A stretch of 6,668 bases of DNA, taken from positions 1 to 6,668 of the forward strand of contig JAQBUS010000062.1 in assembly GCA_027623875.1 (NCBI GenBank), given 5' to 3'. This DNA is from Pseudomonadota bacterium. GTDB taxonomy: Bacteria > Pseudomonadota > Alphaproteobacteria > Rhodobacterales > Rhodobacteraceae. Positions 1-5,032 of this stretch are shown here, one piece after another; within the stretch, counting starts at the first letter, position 1, and every line of letters begins with the position of its first letter. The notes under the pieces were generated by a model that saw only the letters and a program-made list of their open reading frames with translations, did no database searches and was not told where the DNA came from. The translations under genes and the position numbers were made by a program.

Positions 1-117
1 CACGTGTAGCAGTCCTTAACAGATTTACGGAATTAGGTCGACCACTTACCCAAGTTACGCCTTAAATTTAGCTCAATTAGGGGCGCTTTGCATTTCAAAT
101 CTTTGTGCAACAAAGCC
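1..117 (+). mobile_element. 3' end of an IS5-family (IS903-type) insertion sequence
   Basis: This is the right-hand end of an insertion sequence that begins before the window. It holds the last codons of the transposase, a 36-bp non-coding tail and a terminal inverted repeat at 102-117. Read on the minus strand, that repeat is GGCTTTGTTGCACAAA, identical over 16 bp to the left terminal repeat of the second copy at 6366. IS903-type elements typically start GGCTTTGTTG and make 9-bp target duplications. The 9 bp just outside (118-126) do not match the 9 bp before the second copy, so the two ends do not bracket a single insertion. Whether this copy is complete cannot be seen. Confidence 0.85.
3..65 (+). 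CDS. IS5-family transposase, C-terminal fragment (partial at window start)
   Basis: The frame beginning at base 3 reads RVAVLNRFTELGRPLTQVTP and then stops at TAA 63-65. This matches the C-terminus I know from Acinetobacter IS903-group transposases (family ending ARVAVLNRFTELGRP..). The protein would be a DDE transposase that cuts at the terminal repeats. The catalytic residues lie upstream of the window. The strand matches the second IS copy, so the two elements are in direct orientation. The gene could be intact or a remnant; only about 20 residues are visible. Confidence 0.75.
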   Translation, partial: RVAVLNRFTELGRPLTQVTP

Positions 118-192
118 CTGTACAAGTACAATATAGCTTAAAATATTTAAAGCCAATCACTAAAAATCATACCAAAGTAATACGGCACATTT

Positions 193-846
193 TTAGAGAC
201 CTGTAGTTGCAAGTTTTACTCCAAATCCACAAAATAACAAACCAATAGATGCCACACTGATTGCAGTAATTTTATAACGATGATTAAAGTAGCTGGCTAA
301 TTTTACACCTGAAAAAATTAATAGAGATAAATAGCTCATACTTATGATTTGTAAGACAATCGCAAGAATAGTGAAACTGAGTGATGGATAAGGATAATTT
401 GGATCCACAAATTGTAGAAAAAAGGATAAGTAAAATAAAATTGCTTTTGGATTAATTAGGCTAATTAACAAGGCCGTTTGATATGGCTTGATACTTTCAT
501 TTTTAGTAGATTGATTGGCTATCAATTTAGAAATTTGAGGTTGTGGATGCCAAGTTCGATAAGCAGCAATCAAGAGTTTTACGCCAAGGTAACCTAAATA
601 TAGCGCTCCTATAAGCTTTAAAACAGTAAATAACCACGGAAAAGCATGCAATAACGACGCTGCACCTAAAATGGTAAGAATAATTAAAATTAAATCACCA
701 CTAAAAACCCCAAAGGCTGCTAAATAACCAGTTTTAATACCGTAACGTGATGCAATAGACATGACATAAAGTGAGTTTGGCCCAGGTAATAATACAATTA
801 AAGTCGTGCCAATAATAAAAGTTGTTAGATCAGTAATTCCAAGCAA
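193..846 (-). CDS. leuE: LeuE-type amino acid exporter (LysE/RhtB family)
   Basis: A 217-residue inner-membrane protein of the LysE/RhtB exporter family, likely exporting leucine or related amino acids by proton exchange. The N-terminal family motif PGPN is at residues 21-24. About six hydrophobic segments are visible (roughly 8-28, 42-66, 70-96, 122-146, 155-180, 195-215), with a polar loop at 98-121. Stretches such as NPKAILFYLSFFLQF and GALYLGYLGVKLL closely resemble E. coli LeuE (212 aa) as I remember it. The start is a TTG (846-844): an in-frame TGA lies 15 nt further upstream, no ATG or GTG is available, and a GAG lies 6 nt before it. This makes the N-terminus a few residues shorter than E. 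coli LeuE. The substrate is inferred from similarity. It has no obvious tie to the redox genes and is separated from them by a terminator. Confidence 0.85.
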   Translation of the reverse strand: MLGITDLTTFIIGTTLIVLLPGPNSLYVMSIASRYGIKTGYLAAFGVFSGDLILIILTILGAASLLHAFPWLFTVLKLIGALYLGYLGVKLLIAAYRTWHPQPQISKLIANQSTKNESIKPYQTALLISLINPKAILFYLSFFLQFVDPNYPYPSLSFTILAIVLQIISMSYLSLLIFSGVKLASYFNHRYKITAISVASIGLLFCGFGVKLATTGL

Positions 847-867
847 AATAAACTCACAGACTCAAAA

Positions 868-878
868 GCCGATTCGGC
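868..878. promoter_or_regulatory. Short palindrome upstream of the leuE-like gene
   Basis: GCCGA-T-TCGGC is a perfect inverted repeat with 5-bp arms and a 1-bp centre. It is the only GC-rich element in an otherwise very AT-rich leader and ends 22 bp before the TTG start. It could be an operator or a small 5'-leader hairpin. No regulator is identified, and a chance palindrome this short cannot be excluded. Confidence 0.25.
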
Positions 879-920
879 ATAACGTTAACATCAATTAAAA
901 AATTTATTAAACAAAGAATT

Positions 921-926
921 AGTATA
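921..926 (-). promoter_or_regulatory. Possible -10 element for the leuE-like gene
   Basis: On the minus strand this reads TATACT, a good -10 hexamer 74 nt before the start codon, but no convincing -35 sits 17 bp upstream of it. A TTGACT at 973-978 (minus strand) is a good -35 but is too far away to pair with it. The leuE-like gene must have its own promoter somewhere in 847-1012, because a terminator separates it from the upstream gene. This assignment is weak. Confidence 0.25.
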
Positions 927-1012
927 AACCATTCATTAAATTAAATTTTCATCTAAATACTAGCAAGGATTTAGTCAAACAGTTGATCATCTTTAACTTC
1001 ATTTGATAATTA

Positions 1013-1061
1013 AGTAAAAATGCGTTGATGGTAGATAACTCAATTACATTCCTATCAACGC
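1013..1061 (-). terminator. Rho-independent terminator of the FrnE-like gene
   Basis: Read on the minus strand, arm GCGTTGAT (1061-1054) pairs with ATCAACGC (1029-1022), giving an 8-bp stem that can extend past one mismatch, with a loop of about 24 nt. It is followed by ATTTTTACTT, a T-tract. It lies 16 nt beyond the TAG stop of the gene at 1078-1779. The orientation of the T-tract shows it ends minus-strand transcripts, separating the redox genes from the exporter downstream. The long loop makes it weaker than a textbook terminator. Confidence 0.65.
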
Positions 1062-1077
1062 TTATTAATTATAAAAA

Positions 1078-1779
1078 CTAAATGCTACAACCATCAATAC
1101 CGCAGCTTTGACCTTCAGTAGCCGTTATTTCGCTCTGCTTTTCTGTCCATACCTGCTCTAAAACACTTAGAAAGGTTTCTACAGATTGAGCACCACTGAT
1201 TGAATATTTATTGTTTATAACAAAAAGTGGAACGCCACTAGCACCTATTGCATGTGCGTTTGCTTCATCTTGTAGAACACCTTGTTTAAACAAATCATTG
1301 CTAAAGACACTTTCCGTTTCCTCACGGGATAAGCCTATTTCAGTAGCAAGTTCAACCAACTCCTTACGATCAAATATAGACCGACCTTCTGTTACACTTG
1401 CCATGAATAACTTTTCAGCAAGTATCTCACCTAAACCTTTTTGCTGTGCTAGCTTTACTACGGCATGTGCATCTAAAGTATCGCCAAAAAGCATAGTATC
1501 AAAGTTATAGATTAGTCCTTCCGACTCACCTGCACTCTTTACTTGGCTCATCATCGCTTCTGCACCATTTTTTCCTCCAAACTTTTTATACAATGCTGCT
1601 TTAAATGGTTCAGGCACATACTTATTAGCAAGGCGGTAGCTATGATATCGAACGATCACATGATCCTTGTGTTCAAAAGCATCTAATCCTTTTTCAAATC
1701 TTTTTTTAGCAATCCAGCACCACGGACAGATAAAATCGGACCACACATCAATGGTTATTTGTGGGAGTAGTGTTTTCAT
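1078..1779 (-). CDS. FrnE-like DsbA-family thiol oxidoreductase
   Basis: A 233-residue thioredoxin-fold protein of the DsbA/FrnE group. It has no signal peptide, so it probably acts in the cytoplasm on protein or small-molecule disulfides. The active site CPWC is at residues 18-21, after the first beta strand (ITIDVWSDFICPWC). The cis-proline loop SGVPLFV places Pro184 opposite it, and a helical insertion lies between. The C-terminus carries a second cysteine pair, C226-GIDG-C231, a CX4C motif like that described in Deinococcus radiodurans FrnE, where it takes part in redox exchange. The start at ATG 1779 is preferred because GAGGT (1788-1784) sits 4 nt before it. An ATG 60 nt upstream lacks this and falls inside a hairpin. 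It follows the OYE gene by 84 nt, suggesting partial cotranscription. Its substrate is unknown. Confidence 0.88.
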   Translation of the reverse strand: MKTLLPQITIDVWSDFICPWCWIAKKRFEKGLDAFEHKDHVIVRYHSYRLANKYVPEPFKAALYKKFGGKNGAEAMMSQVKSAGESEGLIYNFDTMLFGDTLDAHAVVKLAQQKGLGEILAEKLFMASVTEGRSIFDRKELVELATEIGLSREETESVFSNDLFKQGVLQDEANAHAIGASGVPLFVINNKYSISGAQSVETFLSVLEQVWTEKQSEITATEGQSCGIDGCSI

Positions 1780-1829
1780 AAATACCTCAGTAATCTTGAT
1801 TAGATGTTGTATGAGCAAAGATCTTTTAA

Positions 1830-1853
1830 GCCTAGCCATAAAAATGGCTAGGC
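1830..1853. terminator. Strong hairpin between the OYE and FrnE-like genes
   Basis: GCCTAGCCAT (1830-1839) and ATGGCTAGGC (1844-1853) form a perfect 10-bp stem around a 4-base loop. It begins 11 nt after the OYE stop codon. On the minus strand the stem is followed by TTAAAAGATC, and on the plus strand by AATCATC, so neither side has a real T-tract. It may be an inefficient terminator, an attenuator lowering FrnE-like expression relative to OYE, or an mRNA-stabilising or processing stem. Confidence 0.5.
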
Positions 1854-1863
1854 AATCATCTGC

Positions 1864-2973
1864 TTACTTCACTTCATAATTCGGATAATCTGTATATCCT
1901 TTTTCTGGAGAACCACTCACACCGTAATACGTTGTGCGATCACTTTCTGCCAAAGGCCAATTATTCTGCATCCGCTCTACTAAATCTGGGTTAGCAATAT
2001 ACGGAACACCGAAAGCAATTAAATCAACGTCACCTTTTTCCAAGGCAGCTTCGGCACTTTGTCGATTAAAACCTCCTGCGGCAATAATCGTGCCCTGAAA
2101 AACTTTACGGAATAAAGTTTTAAAACTCTCAGCTTCAATAGGTGCTGTTTCATAAGTAGGTTGATAGTACAAATGAACGTATGCTAATTCACGTTGCCCA
2201 AGAGCCAATGCAATATTTTTCCACGTGTCAGCTTCCCCTTCATAAGCTGCAAGGTCATAAATACGTCCAAATGGTGAAAGACGTACAGCAACTTTATCAT
2301 TACCAATTTCTTGCGAGATAGCATCGATCGTTTCAAAAAGGAAACGTTGGCGATTTTCAACAGAGCCACCATATTCATCGGTACGGTTATTTAATTCAGT
2401 ACTGAGGAACTGATCAAAGATAAATCCATTTGCGGCCATAATTTCTACGCCATCAAAACCAGCCTCTATAGCCAGACGTGCAGATTTAACAAAATCTTTA
2501 GTGACACGTTTAACTTCTTCAGTTTCTAGTGCTCTAGGAATGCTTGGTGTAACCGCACTAGGTTCTCCAGAATCAGAATACGCAAATACTGTAGTGTTAG
2601 TTGCTGGAATAGTTCCAGATGATACTGGTGCTTGATTTTCAGGTAGCACTGAAACATGTGACATTCGTCCCACATGCCAAAGTTGAGCAAAAATACGTCC
2701 ACCTTTTGCATGCACTGCATCTGTAACTTTGCGCCATCCATGCATTTGCGCTTCATTATATAAACCTGGGGTATATAAATAACCACGCCCTTCTTCTGAT
2801 ACAGGTAAACCCTCAGTAATGATTAGACCCGCTGAAGCTCGTTGAGAGTAATAAAGTGCAACTAGCTCATCTGCCACATCATTTAATGTCCGAGTACGGG
2901 TCATTGGTGCCATTACTACACGGTTTTTTAATTGAATATCCGCCAAATTATGGGGAGTGAATAATTTATTCAT
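1864..2973 (-). CDS. Old Yellow Enzyme family flavoprotein (NemA-like) with altered active site
   Basis: A 369-residue TIM-barrel protein of the OYE/NemA family (usual length 360-370), normally an FMN- and NAD(P)H-dependent reductase of activated alkenes, quinones and nitro compounds. Family landmarks are present: APMT at 22-25, QLWHVGR at 97-103, NNRTDEYGGSVENR at 195-208, R231 in VRLSPFG, and the C-terminal GYTDYP. Three conserved positions are changed compared with PETN reductase. The His181 position is Met179 (VEIMAANG), the Tyr186 proton donor is Phe184, and the FMN-phosphate Arg324 position is Val323 (AFGVPYIANP). Asn182 keeps the second substrate-contact position. Start choice: GAGG at 2983-2980 lies 6 nt before ATG 2973; ATG 2976 is only 3 nt from it and the TTG at 2985 overlaps it. 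The promoter carries operator A. It may be active with changed specificity, or weakly flavinylated. Confidence 0.9.
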   Translation of the reverse strand: MNKLFTPHNLADIQLKNRVVMAPMTRTRTLNDVADELVALYYSQRASAGLIITEGLPVSEEGRGYLYTPGLYNEAQMHGWRKVTDAVHAKGGRIFAQLWHVGRMSHVSVLPENQAPVSSGTIPATNTTVFAYSDSGEPSAVTPSIPRALETEEVKRVTKDFVKSARLAIEAGFDGVEIMAANGFIFDQFLSTELNNRTDEYGGSVENRQRFLFETIDAISQEIGNDKVAVRLSPFGRIYDLAAYEGEADTWKNIALALGQRELAYVHLYYQPTYETAPIEAESFKTLFRKVFQGTIIAAGGFNRQSAEAALEKGDVDLIAFGVPYIANPDLVERMQNNWPLAESDRTTYYGVSGSPEKGYTDYPNYEVK

Positions 2974-3092
2974 CATATACCTCAAGAAAGATTTACAAAT
3001 AATTTAAGCAATTTCTTTGACCACACTCATCAATCTGACAATGAATGACACAGGTCGATAACCTGTTTCTAAAAGATAGAAAAATTCGTATT

Positions 3093-3122
3093 TTGTTATC
3101 CCTATTGCGCAACAGATAAGAT
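3093..3122 (+). promoter_or_regulatory. Possible promoter for the thioredoxin gene
   Basis: TTGTTA (3093-3098) and TAAGAT (3117-3122) are 18 bp apart on the plus strand. Starting near 3129, transcription would run straight into operator A, so the same repressor could block both directions. The hexamers are only moderate matches. Other AT-rich -10-like strings lie at 3200-3230, so the thioredoxin promoter is not settled. Confidence 0.3.
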
Positions 3123-3133
3123 AGTGACACTAT
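3105..3133. promoter_or_regulatory. Two palindromes beside operator A in the divergent region
   Basis: TTGCGCAA (3105-3112) is a perfect 8-bp palindrome, and ATAGTG-A-CACTAT (3121-3133) is a perfect inverted repeat with 6-bp arms and a 1-bp centre. The second overlaps the -10 element of the OYE promoter. Either could bind a second regulator. They differ from the operator A/B sequence, so they are not extra copies of it. Confidence 0.3.
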
Positions 3134-3157
3134 ATCAACCAACTAATAGGTAGGCAA
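3129..3157 (-). promoter_or_regulatory. Promoter of the OYE / FrnE-like unit
   Basis: On the minus strand, -35 TTGCCT (3157-3152) and -10 TATAGT (3134-3129) are separated by exactly 17 bp. Transcription would start near 3122, leaving a leader of about 150 nt before ATG 2973. The spacer between the two boxes is almost entirely occupied by operator A, so a bound repressor would exclude RNA polymerase. Confidence 0.6.
3137..3153. promoter_or_regulatory. Operator A: imperfect palindrome in the OYE promoter
   Basis: The site reads AACCAACTAATAGGTAG. It is identical at 16 of 17 positions to operator B (3736-3752). Both contain ACC and GGT arms around an ACTARTA core, the size and symmetry typical of TetR-family operators. 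It fills the spacer and touches the -35 box of the OYE promoter. The TetR-family protein encoded at 5684-6247 is the natural candidate to bind it; this is inference from proximity and position. Confidence 0.7.
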
Positions 3158-3271
3158 TAGTATTTTTAATATTTTATTCCTGAGTTTTACTTATTCATAC
3201 TCAAAATCGATTAAATATTATTTAACTTATTTAGTGTTCGATATCTATCAGCGAAAAAAGGAAACCCTAAA

Positions 3272-3676
3272 ATGCGTAAATTACTTCCCTTTAATGAAGA
3301 TAACTTCCACAACATTGGATGGAAAGAAGGTTTGGCTGTGGTACGTTTTCACGCACCTTGGTGCCCGCCTTGCCATAGTAGTGAAAATTTATTTAATGAA
3401 TTTGCAGAACATATAGAGAGTAATGTAACTGTTGGAGTGGTCAATGTTGATCAATCACCAGTTTTAGCAAATCGTTATGAAATATGGGGTTTACCTTCTG
3501 TACTCATGTTTAAAGATGGACAATTAATTCAACGTATCGTAGGCGTAAAGCCCTTAACGGATTATCAAAACGCGTTAGAAGAGCTAATGAAATTAGATTC
3601 AAACGGTTTTGAAGATATTGATCAAGAAACAATAGGCTCACTTTGTCTAACAAATTCCAACAGCCATCCCGAATGA
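3272..3676 (+). CDS. Thioredoxin-family protein with a CPPC active site
   Basis: A 134-residue single-domain thioredoxin fold without a signal peptide, hence cytoplasmic. The segment VVRFHAPWCPPCHSSENLF carries the active-site pair C31-P-P-C34 in place of the usual CGPC. VGVVNVDQSPVLANRY and GLPSVLMFKDG (cis-Pro75) are standard thioredoxin landmarks. A 25-residue tail beyond the fold contains a third cysteine, C125. The role is probably to reduce disulfides, perhaps recycling the AhpD-like or OsmC-like proteins encoded downstream; that partnership is inferred from gene order. AAAGGA at 3257-3262 serves as ribosome site, about 10 nt before the ATG. It is divergent from the OYE gene across the 298-bp control region. 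The next gene has its own promoter, so this may be a one-gene unit with some read-through. Confidence 0.88.
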   Translation: MRKLLPFNEDNFHNIGWKEGLAVVRFHAPWCPPCHSSENLFNEFAEHIESNVTVGVVNVDQSPVLANRYEIWGLPSVLMFKDGQLIQRIVGVKPLTDYQNALEELMKLDSNGFEDIDQETIGSLCLTNSNSHPE

Positions 3677-3703
3677 TTTATTCAGATTAATTTCAAGTGG
3701 TGC

Positions 3704-3730
3704 TTGACATTTGGAATTAGTCTATATAAT
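3704..3730 (+). promoter_or_regulatory. Promoter of the SDR-AhpD-OsmC-TetR operon
   Basis: TTGACA (3704-3709) is a perfect -35 and TATAAT (3725-3730) a perfect -10, though the 15-bp spacer is 2 bp shorter than ideal. Transcription would begin around 3737, inside operator B. It sits between the thioredoxin stop and the SDR start. Confidence 0.7.
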
Positions 3731-3735
3731 CTACA

Positions 3736-3752
3736 AACCAACTAGTAGGTAG
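3736..3752. promoter_or_regulatory. Operator B: imperfect palindrome at the SDR operon start site
   Basis: The site reads AACCAACTAGTAGGTAG and has a perfect ACTAGT centre flanked by ACC and GGT, with one mismatched pair in each half. It differs from operator A at one base. It begins 5 bp after the -10 box, covering the predicted transcription start. If the TetR protein encoded at the end of this operon binds here, it represses its own synthesis. Confidence 0.7.
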
Positions 3753-3785
3753 ATTGAATTAAATAATCAATTATTGAGGTTTTCC

Positions 3786-4580
3786 ATGAGTGAACAACAA
3801 TTTAAAGGTCAGAAACTTCTTGTCATTGGTGGTACGAGTGGCATTGGTTTAGAAACAGCACAGAAAGTCGCTGAACAAGGCGGTACAGTCGTCATCGTCG
3901 GGAATCGTGCAGATAAAGCCGAAGCAGCGCGTAAACAATTAGTTGCTATAACAAGTGAAGATCAAGTTTTTGCACTAACAGCTGATTTATCAAATTTTGA
4001 TAGCGTTCAAAATCTAATTAGCAAATTAAATAGTGAACATAAAGACATTAACTTATTAGTTAACTCAGCTGGAATTTTTTACCCTAAAAGTTTCCTAGAC
4101 CACTCATTGAGTGACTATAACAATTTCCTCGATTTGAATCGCGCTTTCTTCTTTATTACTCAACAAGTTGCAGCATCAATAGTTGCGCAGAATAAAACTG
4201 GATCGATTGTAAATGTAACTGCCGTTGCTGCACGTCAGGCTATTGAAACTGTTACGGCATCGGCTTATTCAATGGCAAAAATGGGATTAGAGGCTATGAC
4301 TCGGCATGTTGCAGCAGAACTTGCTGAACATGGCATTCGAGTAAACGCTGTGAGCCCTGGCATGGTAGAAACTCGTATTTTTGAACGATTTATCCCTAGT
4401 GATCAACTAGATAGTGCTTTGCAGGATTTCAATAGTTTTCATCCATTAGGAAGAAATGGAACTCCACGTGATGTCGCAGAAACTATTGTATTTCTCCTTT
4501 CGGATAAAACATCTTGGGTGACTGGTTCAATTTGGGATGTAGATGGTGGTGTCATGGCATCACGAAAACTTGGTAAATAA
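3786..4580 (+). CDS. Short-chain dehydrogenase/reductase lacking the catalytic serine
   Basis: A 264-residue classical SDR with a Rossmann fold, probably NADP(H)-linked because GNR (39-41) puts an Arg after the second beta strand. The cofactor motif GGTSGIG is at 15-21, NSAG at 93-96, the structural Asn at 118, and the YSMAK signature with Tyr161 and Lys165. The position of the catalytic Ser is Ala146 (NVTAVAARQA), with Thr145 beside it. Relatives I remember read NIGSMWAKQA there, same length to the Tyr. The C-terminus (FHPLGRNGTPRDVAE, WVTGSIWDVDGGVMA) is typical of full-length SDRs. The start at ATG 3786 is chosen because GAGGT (3776-3780) lies 5 nt before it; the TTG at 3774 overlaps that ribosome site. 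It is the first gene of the operon behind operator B. The substrate is unknown, perhaps an aldehyde or ketone. Confidence 0.9.
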   Translation: MSEQQFKGQKLLVIGGTSGIGLETAQKVAEQGGTVVIVGNRADKAEAARKQLVAITSEDQVFALTADLSNFDSVQNLISKLNSEHKDINLLVNSAGIFYPKSFLDHSLSDYNNFLDLNRAFFFITQQVAASIVAQNKTGSIVNVTAVAARQAIETVTASAYSMAKMGLEAMTRHVAAELAEHGIRVNAVSPGMVETRIFERFIPSDQLDSALQDFNSFHPLGRNGTPRDVAETIVFLLSDKTSWVTGSIWDVDGGVMASRKLGK

Positions 4581-4607
4581 CGCTTAAAAATTGTAGAGGT
4601 ACTGAAA

Positions 4608-4943
4608 ATGAATGGTGAATGGACTAACAAATTATCTGCACTTGTTAAAAGCGTAGGTAACTTTGCAAAAACAAATAAACCTGTCGCTAATGCGTTTCAC
4701 AACTTAGAAGTTGCGACACGAGAAAACAAAGTATTGGATGCAAAAACACATGAATTGATTTCTTTAGCAGTCGCAGTAACGACTCGCTGTGATGGTTGTT
4801 TAACGGCTCATGCTGCTGCTGCAAAAAAAGCTGGGGCAACAAAAGAAGAAGTCGCTGCTGCATTGGGAACTGCAATTGCTTTAAATGCTGGAGCAGCCTA
4901 TGTCTACTCGGCAAGAACCTTAGACGCTTATGACGAGTTATAA
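4608..4943 (+). CDS. AhpD-like / carboxymuconolactone decarboxylase family protein
   Basis: A 111-residue all-helical protein of the CMD/AhpD family. The AhpD-type catalytic signature is visible: Glu49, then C61-D-G-C64 and His68. The spacing equals that of Mycobacterium AhpD (Glu118, Cys130, Cys133, His137), although the AhpD His132 position is Gly63. This supports thiol-disulfide or hydroperoxide chemistry rather than lactone decarboxylation. Such proteins usually form trimers or hexamers. AGAGGT at 4595-4600 lies 7 nt before the ATG, and only 27 nt separate it from the SDR stop, so they are cotranscribed. No AhpC peroxiredoxin is present in the window; the neighbouring OsmC-like protein and thioredoxin are possible partners, by inference only. 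Confidence 0.88.
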   Translation: MNGEWTNKLSALVKSVGNFAKTNKPVANAFHNLEVATRENKVLDAKTHELISLAVAVTTRCDGCLTAHAAAAKKAGATKEEVAAALGTAIALNAGAAYVYSARTLDAYDEL

Positions 4944-4976
4944 ATCATAGGGCTTGATTTTTATACAACTGTACTC

Positions 4977-5001
4977 ACTTGGGTTATTCATTTACCCAAG
5001 T
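4977..5001. terminator. Intercistronic hairpin between the AhpD-like and OsmC-like genes
   Basis: ACTTGGGT (4977-4984) and ACCCAAGT (4994-5001) form a perfect 8-bp stem with a 9-base loop. It starts 34 nt after the AhpD-like stop and ends 31 nt before the OsmC-like ATG. The sequence after it, TATCTAAATT, lacks a T-tract. It may be a partial terminator or an RNA processing or stability element that sets different levels for the genes on either side. Confidence 0.45.
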
Positions 5002-5032
5002 TATCTAAATTCAAATATAGAGATATTTTCAT

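Noticed and set aside
118..126. Target-site duplication shared between the two IS inner edges
   Set aside because: CTGTACAAG (118-126) and TTGTCGAAC (6357-6365) do not match beyond a few bases.
1211..1510. Plus-strand open frame antisense to the FrnE-like gene (and similar ones at 1667-1879, 2184-2378, 2526-2786, 4439-4630, 4687-4914, 5179-5373, 5809-6126)
   Set aside because: Each lies inside a well-supported gene in another frame and shows no family motif or ribosome site.
1780..1839. N-terminal 20-residue extension of the FrnE-like protein starting MARLKRS
   Set aside because: Its ATG lies in the arm of the 1830-1853 hairpin without a ribosome site, while ATG 1779 has GAGGT at ideal distance and gives the family's usual start.
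3083..3105. XerC/XerD (pdif) recombination site of the kind found on Acinetobacter plasmids
   Set aside because: The ATTCGTATTTTGTTAT string only loosely resembles the half-sites and lacks a proper second half.
3234..3416. Small plus-strand open frame overlapping the thioredoxin start
   Set aside because: It overlaps the thioredoxin gene in another frame and has no recognisable protein features.
3774..3785. TTG start for the SDR four codons upstream
   Set aside because: That TTG is part of the TTGAGGT ribosome site serving ATG 3786.
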